Assembly: GCA_964487605.1 (NCBI GenBank)
Contig: CAZARU010000024.1
Coordinates: forward strand, 1 to 64,000
DNA from: JAJDAH01 sp964487605
GTDB lineage: Bacteria > Myxococcota_A > Polyangia > Polyangiales > Polyangiaceae
Direction: 5' to 3'
DNA length: 64,000 nt
Numbering within the stretch: the stretch's first letter is position 1; every line of letters begins with the position of its first letter. Positions 34,528 through 43,415 of this stretch are shown here, in pieces. The position numbers were made by a program, and so were the translations under genes. The notes below the pieces were generated by a model. The model made no database searches. It was given only the letters and a program-made list of their open reading frames with translations, and was not told where the DNA came from.

Positions 34528-35187
34528 ATGACGTCCCGCGCGACGACGCACGTCGTCTTCGACCTGGACGGAGTGCTCCTGGACACCGAGCCGCTCTACA
34601 CACGGGCCACCCAGGAAATCGTCGACGAGTTCGGCAAGGTCTTCGACTGGAGCATCAAGGGGGACATGATCGGCCGCGGACAGCTCGACGGCGCCGAGTA
34701 CCTGGTCCGCGCGCTCGACCTACCCATCACCGCCCAGGAGTACCTTCGGCGCCGCCTCCCGAAGCTCGAGGTGCTGTTCCCGAACGTGGCGGCGCTGCCC
34801 GGCGCGGAGTCGCTCGTCGCGAGCCTCCGGGCCACGGGCGTTCCGATGGCCATCGCCACGAGCGGCGAGCGCTCGCTCACCGAGCTGAAGCTCTCGCGCC
34901 ACGCGTGGCTCGAGGAGGTCGAGGTGATCGTGTGCGGGGACGACGCCGGGATCCGCCCCAAGCCCGCTCCGGACATCTTCCTGGTCGCCGCACGACGGCT
35001 CGGAGCTGCAGCGACACGCTGCGTGGTCGTCGAGGACTCCTTGGCCGGCGTCGCCGCGGCCCTGTCGGCGGGAATGCGCTGCATCGCGGTGCCCGATTCG
35101 AACATGGACGCCACGAGGTACTCCGACGCGCACGCCGTCGTGCGGAGCCTGACGGACGTCACGCTTCGCATGCTGGGCCTGGAGTGA
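34528..35187 (+). CDS. HAD-superfamily phosphatase (HDHD1/beta-PGM type)
   Basis: 219 residues, cytosolic. HAD motifs: DLDGVLLDTEP (nucleophile Asp12, acid Asp14), ATSG for motif II, KPAPDIF (Lys) for motif III and VVVEDSLAGV for motif IV. The cap inserted after motif I is the helical C1 type, as in beta-phosphoglucomutase, pseudouridine-5'-phosphatase and small sugar-phosphate phosphatases. Glu in DTEP fits phosphatase. Substrate unknown. Confidence 0.87.
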   Translation: MTSRATTHVVFDLDGVLLDTEPLYTRATQEIVDEFGKVFDWSIKGDMIGRGQLDGAEYLVRALDLPITAQEYLRRRLPKLEVLFPNVAALPGAESLVASLRATGVPMAIATSGERSLTELKLSRHAWLEEVEVIVCGDDAGIRPKPAPDIFLVAARRLGAAATRCVVVEDSLAGVAAALSAGMRCIAVPDSNMDATRYSDAHAVVRSLTDVTLRMLGLE

Positions 35188-35205
35188 GCGCCGAGCGGTC
35201 ACCGC

Positions 35206-35229
35206 GTCGTCGGGCCTGCCCAGGACGAC
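35206..35229. terminator. Possible hairpin between convergent genes
   Basis: GTCGTCGGGC pairs with GCCCAGGACGAC allowing a two-base bulge. It lies in the 52-bp gap between the HAD gene and the convergent SUMF1-fold gene. No U-run follows on either strand, so termination is a guess from position. Confidence 0.3.
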
Positions 35230-35239
35230 CGATGCGCCG

Positions 35240-36676
35240 TCACGGATCCCGCGCGCACCGCGCTCCATACGCGCGGTCACGAGTGCTCGGCGGGAAGGCG
35301 TCCCGCGCCGCTGCGCGGAGGTTGATCTCGGGGTAGTCGAAGCCACCGTTCCGGGCGACGCGCGTGCCGGCGGCGACGTTCGCGGGGTTGGTCGCCGGCG
35401 AGGTGGCGTAGAAGCCCGAGGTGTAGCCGTCGAACACCCACTCACCGACGTTGCCGGCGAGGTCGAGATGTCCGTAGCGCCCGGCGCCCGCGGGCTTCGA
35501 GCCGACGGGCAGGAGATCTGCGGCGAGGCAGCTCGGTTGGCCGTCCCCGAGGCAAAAGTACGCTGCCCGCGTCGCGTCCGGCGCCGCGGGGCCCCACGGG
35601 AAGAGGCGATTCTCGCCGCCGCCGGCCGCCGCGAACTCCCACTCCGCCTCGGTGGGCAGGCGGCCGCCGTCCCAGACGCAGAACGCGAAGGCGACGTACC
35701 AGTCGAGGCAGTTCAGGGGGACGGCCTCGTTCGCTCCAGGCGAATCGGTCCAGGTCTGGTAGCTGCTGGAGCACCGGAACGACTGCGCGAGCTGCGCGGC
35801 GTCGGCGGGAAGTCCACTGCTCCATGATGACTGCCAGCCCGTGCCCGGGATGGCCGGGTGCGCTCCGCTCCCGCCAGGTGGCGGCGTGCCGTCGTAGGCG
35901 GTGACGAACCGCCGCATCCGCCCCACGGAGATCTCGTACTTGTCCAGACCGAACGAGGTCAACGTGACGGTGTGCTCGGGCAGCTCGATGGAGCTGGCGC
36001 TTGGGTAGTAGTCCGGCGTGCCGCTGACCGTGCTGCGACCCATCAGGAAGCTGCCCCCGAGCCCGTCGATGCTGGTGCAGCAGCTCTCGCCCGCGCAGAT
36101 CGGCGCCAGGCCCGCGCACGACCGGCCGGGCACGCTCGCGCCGCTGTCAGCGCCGCTCGCACCACCCGCACCGCTGTCGGCGCCGCTCGCACCGCCAGCG
36201 CCGCCGGTGCCTCCTGCATCGGTCACCGCCGGGCCGTCGGTGCCGCTCGCGTCCACGGCGCCGCCCACGCCGCCTGCGCCGCTCGCGCCGCTCCCCGCGG
36301 AGCCCCCGCTACCGCCCCCGTCCGCGGCTCCGCCTGCTCCGCCTGCTCCGGCCCCCGACGAGCCCCCGCTTCCACTCCCGTCCGCAACGCCGCCAGATCC
36401 CGCGGACGCGTCGGCGGGCCTGCCGGCTCCGCCCCCGCTTCCCGCGGTCCCGGACACGCCGGCAGCGCCGCCGGGGCCCCCGGAGCTTCCGGCGCTCCCC
36501 GACGCGCCCCCGGAGCCGGCAGTCGAGCCGCCCGCACCGCCCGTGCCACCCGCACCGCTCGCGCTCGCATCGGCGACGCCACCGTCGAGTTCGCGCGCCG
36601 CGTTCCGATCCGGCTCGTCGGCACACGACGCGCCGAGGAGCGAGAACATCAGGAGCAACGAAGCGGCGCGGTGCAT
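35240..36676 (-). CDS. SUMF1/FGE-fold lipoprotein with long Gly-rich linker
   Basis: 478 residues. Lipobox LLGAS-Cys18 and about 170 residues of Gly/Ala/Ser repeats precede a formylglycine-generating-enzyme-like C-type-lectin fold: GSFLMGRSTVSG, EHTVTLTSFGLDKYEISVGRMRRFV, PLNCLDWYVAFAFCVWDGGRLPTEAEWEFAAAGG, GNVGEWVFDG and RNGGFDYPEINLRAAARD. The C-terminal Cys pair of active FGE (in the segment before YRxxAR) is absent, since FDYPEINLRAAAR has no Cys. It is therefore probably a binding or structural SUMF1 protein, not a sulfatase activator. Exported and lipid-anchored. The ATG at 36676 gives the signal peptide; a longer frame exists. Confidence 0.83.
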   Translation of the reverse strand: MHRAASLLLMFSLLGASCADEPDRNAARELDGGVADASASGAGGTGGAGGSTAGSGGASGSAGSSGGPGGAAGVSGTAGSGGGAGRPADASAGSGGVADGSGSGGSSGAGAGGAGGAADGGGSGGSAGSGASGAGGVGGAVDASGTDGPAVTDAGGTGGAGGASGADSGAGGASGADSGASVPGRSCAGLAPICAGESCCTSIDGLGGSFLMGRSTVSGTPDYYPSASSIELPEHTVTLTSFGLDKYEISVGRMRRFVTAYDGTPPPGGSGAHPAIPGTGWQSSWSSGLPADAAQLAQSFRCSSSYQTWTDSPGANEAVPLNCLDWYVAFAFCVWDGGRLPTEAEWEFAAAGGGENRLFPWGPAAPDATRAAYFCLGDGQPSCLAADLLPVGSKPAGAGRYGHLDLAGNVGEWVFDGYTSGFYATSPATNPANVAAGTRVARNGGFDYPEINLRAAARDAFPPSTRDRAYGARCARDP

Positions 36677-36846
36677 GACGAGAGTCCGTCGCTCCACGCG
36701 GGGCGCCGCCATGGCATCCGCCCGACGGGTGGTGAACGAGAGCCGAGGTAGACGCACCGCGGGTCCGCGAACTGTAGCACCCGCGCAGGCCCTCGCGCGT
36801 CGCCGGTGCTCGAAGCCCGCGCGGCGAGCGCCGGCGCAGCCCCCCG

Positions 36847-38172
36847 TCAAGCCCCGGAGCCACCGGTTCCCGGCGCGACGCCCACGTAGCGCGCACGGGG
36901 TCGGAGCAGGTGCCCGGCGGCGCGCTGCTCGAGGACGTGAGCGACCCAACCTGCAACGCGGCCGAAAGCGAAGAGCACGCTACCGGCACCCCGGGGCGCG
37001 CCGAGGGCACTCGCCAACAGGACGAGCCCGGCGTCGAGATTCGGTTCGGTCCCCCGCGTACGCCGCACCGCGCGCACCAGGCGGGCGGTCGCGGCCGCTC
37101 GCTGGTGCCCGACACCCACGGCGTCCGCAGCTCGCTCCAGCCACGCGAAGCGCGGGTCGCCCGCCGGGTACAGCGGATGACCGAACCCTGGGAGCGAATC
37201 ACCACGGCGCGCTCGCTCGTTCACGACGTGCTCCACGCCACGTCCCGCCTCGCGGGCCACCTCGACCTCGTCGATCAGGTACTCGACCCGCGCGCTCGCC
37301 CCTCCATGACGCGTACCGCCGAGCGTCGCGAGCCCCGCCGAGAGGCACGCGTACAGGTCCGCCCCCGCGCTCGCCGCGACGCGGGCGGCGAAGGTGGAGG
37401 CGTTCAGCTCGTGGTCGGCCACCGCGACCAGAGCGGCGTCCACGGCCGCCACGGATGCAGGGCTCGCCGCCACGCCGAGCGCATGGCACGTCGCTTCGGC
37501 CACCGACGACGCCCGAAGGACGCGCGCAACGGCACCTGGTCGAGCTCGAACGGCCGCGACGCTCGCCACGAGTCGAACGACGAGGCCGCGCGCTCGGGTG
37601 ATCTCGGCCTCGGCCGGCGCATCGAAGCGCGCCGGGTCGGCCAGCGCGAGCAGCGGCAACGCGAGCCCCAGGGCGTCGAGGAACCCTGCATCCCTCGGTA
37701 CGGCTTCGGTGAACTGCCTCGTGTCGATCCCGGCGTCGCTCGCTTTCCAGGGAACCTCGGCCGGCGCGCTGCCCGCCCACAGCCACTCGGCGGCGCGCTC
37801 GAAAGCTCGCTCACCCCCGATGAACTCCGAGGCCAAGCGGCCGCGGTACGTGGGACCCGTAGGCTCGATGCGCGTCAGCGCAGACTCGAGCACGGGCTCT
37901 CCCCACCGCAGAGCTCCAGCGGCAACCGCGCCGTGGCCCGCGCGTGCGTCGCTCAGCGCCTTGACCCGAAGCACCTCCTCGCGCGCGTATCGGCGTCCGC
38001 GCGACCCGGGCGGAGAGATACCGCGAAGGCGACCTCGTGACGCGTAGGCGTACACGGTCGCGACCCGTACGCCGAGGAGCGCGGCCGCCTCCTTCGCATC
38101 CACCAACTCGCCGCGGGACGCCACGCGCGCGACGCGGCGCTCGGGATCGGAACGTCGGCTCACGCCGCGCAT
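36847..38172 (-). CDS. Citrate synthase fused to an N-terminal helix-turn-helix domain
   Basis: 441 residues. Residues ~20-75 form a MerR/excisionase-like HTH (LVDAKEAAALLGVRVATVYAYASRGRLRG, then RGRRYAREEVLRVKAL). The remainder is citrate-synthase fold with HELNASTFAARVAASAGAD (catalytic His), GFGHPLYPAGDPR (second His) and PNLDAGLVLLA (Asp). It may make citrate or 2-methylcitrate from acyl-CoA, and the HTH suggests DNA binding that could be modulated by substrate. The start abuts a palindrome and it is divergent from a plain citrate synthase 72 bp away. The ATG has no SD, so a leaderless message or a start at the GTG four codons in is possible. Confidence 0.85.
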   Translation of the reverse strand: MRGVSRRSDPERRVARVASRGELVDAKEAAALLGVRVATVYAYASRGRLRGISPPGSRGRRYAREEVLRVKALSDARAGHGAVAAGALRWGEPVLESALTRIEPTGPTYRGRLASEFIGGERAFERAAEWLWAGSAPAEVPWKASDAGIDTRQFTEAVPRDAGFLDALGLALPLLALADPARFDAPAEAEITRARGLVVRLVASVAAVRARPGAVARVLRASSVAEATCHALGVAASPASVAAVDAALVAVADHELNASTFAARVAASAGADLYACLSAGLATLGGTRHGGASARVEYLIDEVEVAREAGRGVEHVVNERARRGDSLPGFGHPLYPAGDPRFAWLERAADAVGVGHQRAAATARLVRAVRRTRGTEPNLDAGLVLLASALGAPRGAGSVLFAFGRVAGWVAHVLEQRAAGHLLRPRARYVGVAPGTGGSGA

Positions 38173-38173
38173 A

Positions 38174-38200
38174 TTGATTGTTCAATCAACCTTGATCAAG
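38174..38200. promoter_or_regulatory. Two palindromes between the divergent citrate synthase genes
   Basis: TTGATTG-TT-CAATCAA (38174-38189) is a perfect 7-bp inverted repeat starting 2 bp from the ATG of the HTH-fused gene; CTTGATCAAG (38191-38200) is a perfect 10-bp palindrome. Both are AT-rich against a >65% GC background, share TTGAT/ATCAA half-sites, and occupy the only stretch that could carry operator and promoter for the pair. Confidence 0.7.
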
Positions 38201-38244
38201 TTCGCCCGTCGCCCGAGGATCCCTGCACGACCCGGAGGTCCCAG

Positions 38245-39537
38245 ATGCCCGAAGCCACCCCAGCGGATGCGTGCTCCCCTTCCATCGCCGGGCCGCGCTC
38301 CGATGCGTCGGACGCGGGCGATGCGCCGAAGCCCGAGCGTTCGACGGGCCTCGAGGGCGTGGTCGCCTGCGACACTGCGCTGTCTCGCGTCGAAGGGACG
38401 CTTGGCCGCCTCACGGTAGCGGGTCGGCTCATCGAGGAGCTGGTGGGCACCATCGGCTTCGAGCGAGTCGTCTCGGACCTGTGGCACCTCGCGCTCGGCG
38501 CCGAGGGGCGCGCGGCCGACGGCACCGAGGAGGTTCGCCTCGCGCTCGGCGAGGCGCGCGTTCGCGCATTCGCGCGCCTCTCCGATCTGAGGGCTGCGTT
38601 GGATCGGGACGACGCGATGTCGGCGCTGCGCGCCGCCGTGGCGCAGCTGGACGCGCGCGCGCCGCGAACGACCCGCTCCATCGCCGCCGCACGCGCCGTG
38701 GCGCCGCTGGCCGCTCCGCCCTTCGCCGCGGATCTGGAAGCGTCGATCGAGCTCGTCGGCTCCGCCGCCGTGTTCGTCGGCGCCTGGGCCCGACTTCGTC
38801 TCCGGCTCGACCCCGTCGCGCCCGATCCCGACGCTCCCCACGCGGCGGACCTCCTGCGCGGAATCCTGGGGCGGGCGTCGGCGCCGGCCCAGGTCGAGGG
38901 ACTCGACGCGTATCTCGTCACCGTTGCGGAGCACGGACTCAACGCCTCGACCTTCACCGCCAGGATCGTCGCGTCGACCGGGGCCGACCTCGTCTCGGCG
39001 ACGACCGCCGCGATCGGCGCGCTCTCGGGACCGCTGCATGGCGGCGCCCCTGGGCCGGTGCTCGACATGCTCGACGCCGTCGGAGCGCCGGAGCGCGCGG
39101 ACGAGTGGGTGGCGCAGGAGCTCGGCGCACGCCGGCGGATCATGGGCATGGGGCACCGCATCTATCGGACACGCGACCCCCGCGCGGCCGTGCTCGAGCG
39201 CACGGTCGAACGGCTGGAGCACGTGGCGCTCGCGGACCGCAGCGTCGCCGGCCTTCGGGCGAGGGAGCGCCTTCGCCTGGCGCGCGCGGTCGAAGCAGCG
39301 GCCGTGCGTGCGCTGTCCGCGGCGCATCCGGGCCGCGCCCTTCGCGCGAACGTCGAGTTCTACACTGCCGTCCTGCTCGACGCGCTGGGCGTGCCGAGGA
39401 GCCTTTTCAGCGCGCTCTTCGCGTGCGCGAGGATGGCCGGTTGGTGCGCCCACGTGCTCGAGCAGCGACGCACCGGGCGACTGATCCGTCCCGCCAGCCG
39501 CTACGTGGGACCGGAGCCAGCGACCGGCCTCGGCTGA
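38245..39537 (+). CDS. Citrate synthase family protein without HTH
   Basis: 430 residues. An unconserved acidic N-terminus (about 1-45) precedes citrate-synthase helices (TLGRLTVAGRLIEELVG), HGLNASTFTARIVASTGADL (catalytic His), GPLHGGAPGPVLDMLD, MGMGHRIYRTRDPRAAVLE (oxaloacetate-binding His/Arg) and ANVEFYTAVLLDALG (catalytic Asp replaced by Glu-Phe-Tyr context; the usual VDFYSG Asp is Glu here). It probably condenses an acyl-CoA with oxaloacetate, but the Glu substitution leaves activity open. Divergent from the HTH fusion, which may control it. Confidence 0.83.
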   Translation: MPEATPADACSPSIAGPRSDASDAGDAPKPERSTGLEGVVACDTALSRVEGTLGRLTVAGRLIEELVGTIGFERVVSDLWHLALGAEGRAADGTEEVRLALGEARVRAFARLSDLRAALDRDDAMSALRAAVAQLDARAPRTTRSIAAARAVAPLAAPPFAADLEASIELVGSAAVFVGAWARLRLRLDPVAPDPDAPHAADLLRGILGRASAPAQVEGLDAYLVTVAEHGLNASTFTARIVASTGADLVSATTAAIGALSGPLHGGAPGPVLDMLDAVGAPERADEWVAQELGARRRIMGMGHRIYRTRDPRAAVLERTVERLEHVALADRSVAGLRARERLRLARAVEAAAVRALSAAHPGRALRANVEFYTAVLLDALGVPRSLFSALFACARMAGWCAHVLEQRRTGRLIRPASRYVGPEPATGLG

Positions 39538-39630
39538 GCCGGACCCCGCCCGCGCGTTCAGCCTGGCCGGGCGAACCGGATGCGCGCACGTGGCGGATCG
39601 CCTAACCTCCGCGGCGAGGCATCGACAGCA

Positions 39631-40941
39631 GTGAGCGAGCAGAGGTACCAGATCGTCGAACGGATCGCCGCGGGCGGCATGGCGGAGGTCTACCGGGGCG
39701 AGAGCGCCGGAATCGAGGGGTTCCGCAAGAAGGTCGCCATCAAGCGCGTGCTCCCGAAGCTGTCGGCGAACCGCGAGTTCATCAACATGTTCCTCGACGA
39801 GGCGCGCCTCGGCGCCTACCTGAGCCACTCGCGGTGCGTCCAGGTCTTCGACATCGGGCAGGCTGGCGGCGCGCACTTCATCGTCATGGAGTACGTCGAC
39901 GGCGCCGACCTCAAGGGCGTCATGGAGTATCTGACCGCGCGCGGGGAGCAGTTTCCCGTCGAGGTCGCCGTGGCCATCTGTCTCGGCATCTGCGAAGGCC
40001 TCGCGTACGCGCACCAGGCGCACGACCACCACGGTCAGTCGCTGAACATCGTTCACCGCGACATCTCGCCACACAACGTCCTCATGACGCGGTTCGGCGA
40101 GGTCAAGCTCGTCGACTTCGGTCTCGCCAAGGCCAGCTCGCACCTGACGTCCGAAGACGAGGACATGGTCAAGGGGAAGTTCGGATACCTCGCGCCGGAG
40201 GTCACCCACGGCAAGGGCGCCGACAAGCGCGTCGACATCTTCGCGGCCGGGATCCTCCTGTGGGAGATGCTCGTCGGGCGCAGGCTCTTCCTCGGAAGCT
40301 CGGATCTGGAGACGTTCAAGCTCGTGCGCGCCGCGCAGATCCCCGATCCGCGGCACGATCGACCGGAGATCCCCGACGCGGTGATGCGCGTGCTCGGCAA
40401 GGCGCTCGCCGCGGAGCCCGACCAGCGTTACGCATCCGCAGACCACATGGCGGCGGACCTGGCCGTTGCGCAGATCGGGCTCGGCAAGGCGGTCACCTAT
40501 CTCGACATCGCGCGGCTGGTGGAGGGCGCGGCAAAGGAGCGGGACTCCCGCCGTCAGGCGGAGAGCAAGACGACCGCTGGCGTCATCGGCGACCTCATCC
40601 TGGACGCGCTGCACGACTTCTCCGGCGGCCTAGACGACGCCCCGGACGTGAACGTCCTCGGTACGCGCGGGGTCGAGGGCGGCGGCGGTGACTTCGTGGA
40701 CCCCTCGCAGTGGGACCTCGGCAGCTTCCTGGAGGAGGCGAACGCTCCGGAAGCCGCACCGGAGCCATCCCCGGAGCCGATCGACGCCATCGAAGAGCTG
40801 GTCGAGCTCACCGAGGCGAAGCCCGAGCCGCCAGCTTCGCCCCCGCCTCCGCGCCGCCCTCCCCCGCCCCGAGAGCGGGTGCAGGGGCCGCCCGAGGAGA
40901 AGAAGGACGGGCCCTTCTGGCGTCGCTGGTTCGGAAGCTGA
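39631..40941 (+). CDS. Ser/Thr protein kinase of the myxobacterial type
   Basis: 436 residues from the GTG at 39631. Gly-rich loop AAGGMAEVY (13-21), Lys38, catalytic loop HRDISPHN (142-149) and DFG (162-164). HRDISPHN rather than HRDLKPxN is typical of a large myxobacterial kinase family. The C-terminal third is acidic and Pro-rich, with no transmembrane helix, ending in the basic FWRRWFGS, so the kinase is cytosolic or peripherally bound. The gene ends 10 bp from the convergent DUF2254 gene. Partners unknown. Confidence 0.9.
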   Translation: MSEQRYQIVERIAAGGMAEVYRGESAGIEGFRKKVAIKRVLPKLSANREFINMFLDEARLGAYLSHSRCVQVFDIGQAGGAHFIVMEYVDGADLKGVMEYLTARGEQFPVEVAVAICLGICEGLAYAHQAHDHHGQSLNIVHRDISPHNVLMTRFGEVKLVDFGLAKASSHLTSEDEDMVKGKFGYLAPEVTHGKGADKRVDIFAAGILLWEMLVGRRLFLGSSDLETFKLVRAAQIPDPRHDRPEIPDAVMRVLGKALAAEPDQRYASADHMAADLAVAQIGLGKAVTYLDIARLVEGAAKERDSRRQAESKTTAGVIGDLILDALHDFSGGLDDAPDVNVLGTRGVEGGGGDFVDPSQWDLGSFLEEANAPEAAPEPSPEPIDAIEELVELTEAKPEPPASPPPPRRPPPPRERVQGPPEEKKDGPFWRRWFGS

Positions 40942-40951
40942 TCGGACCACC

Positions 40952-42556
40952 TCAGCTCTCCGTCGTGCTCGACGGCGGCGGGGACGCCGCGTCGATGCCG
41001 AGCCAGTCGAAGAACTCCGCCATCGTGTTTCGCTGCGCCTCCGGCATGAACTCGAAGTTGCGCCCCCGATCGATGATCTCCCAGAAGTCCTTCGTCCTGA
41101 CGCCCTCGAGCTGCTGGCGAATGGCGAACAGGCGGTCCGGCGGCTCGTCCTTCATGTCCTTGGCGATGGTCCTGGCCTTGTCGGTCTGACCCGCCGCGAT
41201 GTAGTAGGCAGCGAGCTTCACCTGCGCCTTGCGAACGCCGAGGAGCGCCTTCTCCTGGCTGCGCACCTGGAGTGGCCGGTCGAGCTCCAGGAAGTCCTCG
41301 AGCATCGGGCGCTCCGCGGCGCTCCCCGCTTCGGCGGCGTACTGGCAGAGCGCGGAGACGTCGTAGGCGACCGTCTCGGTCACGAAAGTGAGCTTCATGT
41401 CGAAGCTCACGTGACCGTAGTAGTTCATGTGCTTGACGCCCTCGATGGCGGCAGCGTCGTTGCCCTGGCGGATCATCGCCTCCACGAGCAGTCGATACTG
41501 ATTGAGCACGTTGTAGGCGGTCCTGACGTCCCTCGCGTTCAGCGTGGAGCGCATGTAGGAGTTCATGAAGCGAAAAACCAGCGTCACGAGCTCCTGGTCC
41601 TTCGCCTCGCCTGCCGCCTCCCCGATGTACCGGGTGTCGATGGCGATCAGGTAGTTGATGTCTCGCATCGAGCCGAGGGCCTCGTTGTAGATGCCCAGGT
41701 ACTGCCGCATGACCTTCCACTCGACCCAGGTGCGGCGATCCTCGAGGTCCTCCAGGGACTCCGGGTCCATCGCCACGAAGTCGGGATTCATGCGGAGACC
41801 GCCGCCGATCTCGAACCACCGGTCCGTCGCCTGCGGCTTGTTCTTCAGGTAGGCCAGCGCGAGATCCTTCAGGGCGTCCACGGCCCCCGACGCGATGATC
41901 TTGTCCTTGCCGGAGATCGAGTTGGAGGTGATGTCGGTCAGCTCTTCCATGCTGCCCAGGGTGCTCACCTGCGCTTCGGACACCTTGTCGGTGTCGTTCT
42001 CGTGGATGCCGCGCTCGGCGAGGCGGCCGGCATCGCGGCGGATTCGGACGATGATGTTCGTCGGCTCGAGGAACCAGAAGACGTACCCGAAGTACGGACC
42101 CATGAGCACGATGCCGACCGTCGTCATGCCCAGCATGACGAGCAGCGCCGCACGCGGAACGAACATCTCCTGCAGCGCGACGCTCAACCACACGCCGTAC
42201 ACCGCGGCGACCACGTAGAACGCGAGCACGGTCAGGTTCACGCGATCCCGGAGGAACATCCGCGCGACACCCGTGTAGCGGTCCGCCGACAGCTGCACGA
42301 TGATGGAGACGACGGTGATGACGATGCCGAAGACCGCGGCGATCATGCCGCCGAGGGAGCTCACGGCGTCCGTGATGCTGCCCGGATCGAACTGCACGTA
42401 GTGCGCGAGCACCCCATCGACGCCGTGGGTCGGGGGGCCGCCCGTCGCGAAGCGGTCCAGGGTGTAGAAGCCGAAGAAGACGACGAGCGACGCCGCCGTC
42501 ATCACCACGACGGGCATCGCCCAGTGTCGGCGGAACGTGAGCGGCGTCGACTTCAT
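40952..42556 (-). CDS. DUF2254-type membrane protein
   Basis: 534 residues. About four transmembrane helices (VVVMTAASLVVFFGFYTL; SSLGGMIAAVFGIVITVVSIIVQLSADRYTGVARMFLRD; LTVLAFYVVAAVYGVWLSVAL; ALLVMLGMTTVGIVLMGPYFGYVFWF) form the DUF2254 N-terminal domain, whose hallmark is GMIAxVFxIxxxVxSxxVQ. A long soluble helical region follows (about 170-534), larger than in the usual family, possibly TPR-like. Inner-membrane protein, perhaps ion-channel related, but no function is established. Convergent with the kinase. Confidence 0.8.
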   Translation of the reverse strand: MKSTPLTFRRHWAMPVVVMTAASLVVFFGFYTLDRFATGGPPTHGVDGVLAHYVQFDPGSITDAVSSLGGMIAAVFGIVITVVSIIVQLSADRYTGVARMFLRDRVNLTVLAFYVVAAVYGVWLSVALQEMFVPRAALLVMLGMTTVGIVLMGPYFGYVFWFLEPTNIIVRIRRDAGRLAERGIHENDTDKVSEAQVSTLGSMEELTDITSNSISGKDKIIASGAVDALKDLALAYLKNKPQATDRWFEIGGGLRMNPDFVAMDPESLEDLEDRRTWVEWKVMRQYLGIYNEALGSMRDINYLIAIDTRYIGEAAGEAKDQELVTLVFRFMNSYMRSTLNARDVRTAYNVLNQYRLLVEAMIRQGNDAAAIEGVKHMNYYGHVSFDMKLTFVTETVAYDVSALCQYAAEAGSAAERPMLEDFLELDRPLQVRSQEKALLGVRKAQVKLAAYYIAAGQTDKARTIAKDMKDEPPDRLFAIRQQLEGVRTKDFWEIIDRGRNFEFMPEAQRNTMAEFFDWLGIDAASPPPSSTTES

Positions 42557-42673
42557 GGCCAGGGGCGCGGGCCGCCGAGCGGCGACGCCCGAGCCTATCC
42601 CGGCTCGACTCCGGCTCGACGCGCGAAGCTGGACTCACCCAAGGGCCCGAGAAAACCCGGCCAGCGGGCGCCC

Positions 42674-42718
42674 TTGACCTCGGAACGCCCGCTGGCGTAG
42701 ATTCAAACATCTGCTTGA
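42674..42718 (+). promoter_or_regulatory. Promoter and imperfect palindrome ahead of the TetR/desaturase operon
   Basis: TTGACC (42674-42679) and TAGATT (42698-42703) are separated by 18 bp. An imperfect 16-bp palindrome with TCAA and TTGA ends (42703-42718; 12 of 16 bases symmetric) starts at the -10 box and ends 22 bp before the TetR ATG. A repressor bound here would block initiation, which fits autoregulation. Confidence 0.5.
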
Positions 42719-42740
42719 TACGCCTGTTCGAGGCGACCTG

Positions 42741-43415
42741 ATGAGCCCTCCCGCCCACTCCCACGCCAGCGCCGACGACGCGCGGGGCGATCCGACGCGG
42801 CAGCGGCTCCTCGACGCCGCGCTCGCGACGTTCGCGGAGCGAGGGTACGACGCCGCCCGCACTCGCGACGTCTGCGCCCGCGCGCGCGCGAACGGCGCCG
42901 CGTTGAACTACCACTGGGGCTCGAAGCACGATCTCTGGCTCGCGGTGTGCGAGGAGTGCGGCCGACGCTTCTTCGATCTCGCGCGGACGCGGATCGACGT
43001 CTCCGGCAGCGCGGGGGACGTCGTGGAGTCCGTCGTAGGCACGGTGTTCGACGTGCTGGCTGCCGACCCGGCGCCCGCACGGATCCTCGCGTGGGCGTCG
43101 CTCCAGTCCGAGTCGATGGACTTCGACGCGGCCGCGCGCCCGTTCCGCCCGGTCGTCGACCTCGCGGTCCGCCTGCTGCAGGACGCCCAGGCGCGCGGCG
43201 AGGTGGCAGAGGGCGTCGACGTCCAGACCGTACTCGTCCTCCTGTACGACCAGATCCTGTTCACCGTCGTCGACCGCGCGGGGCATCGCCACCACTTCGG
43301 TCGCGATCTGCGGGACGCGGACCACGCGCGGAGGGTGCGAGCGGCGCTCGTCCGCTCCGCGCGTCTGCTGCTCGGTCTCCGTGACGAGCGACGCTCCCGG
43401 GGCGCACCGCGATGA
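42741..43415 (+). CDS. TetR-family transcriptional regulator
   Basis: 224 residues. N-terminal HTH: RQRLLDAALATFAERGYDAARTRDVCARARANGAALNYHWGSK with the family YHxxxSK ending (about 20-62). The C-terminal ligand domain contains a hydrophobic helix around WASLQSESMDF and LLYDQILFTVVDRAGH. GAGG lies 7 nt before the ATG. ATGA overlap with the following sterol desaturase gene (43412) means one operon, so a likely role is control of the desaturase in response to a lipid or steroid-like ligand (inference). Confidence 0.88.
   Translation: MSPPAHSHASADDARGDPTRQRLLDAALATFAERGYDAARTRDVCARARANGAALNYHWGSKHDLWLAVCEECGRRFFDLARTRIDVSGSAGDVVESVVGTVFDVLAADPAPARILAWASLQSESMDFDAAARPFRPVVDLAVRLLQDAQARGEVAEGVDVQTVLVLLYDQILFTVVDRAGHRHHFGRDLRDADHARRVRAALVRSARLLLGLRDERRSRGAPR

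Noticed and set aside
35240..36676. SUMF1 gene as activator of the sulfatase-like enzymes
   Set aside because: It lacks the catalytic Cys pair, and the three enzymes lack the Cys/Ser site it would act on.
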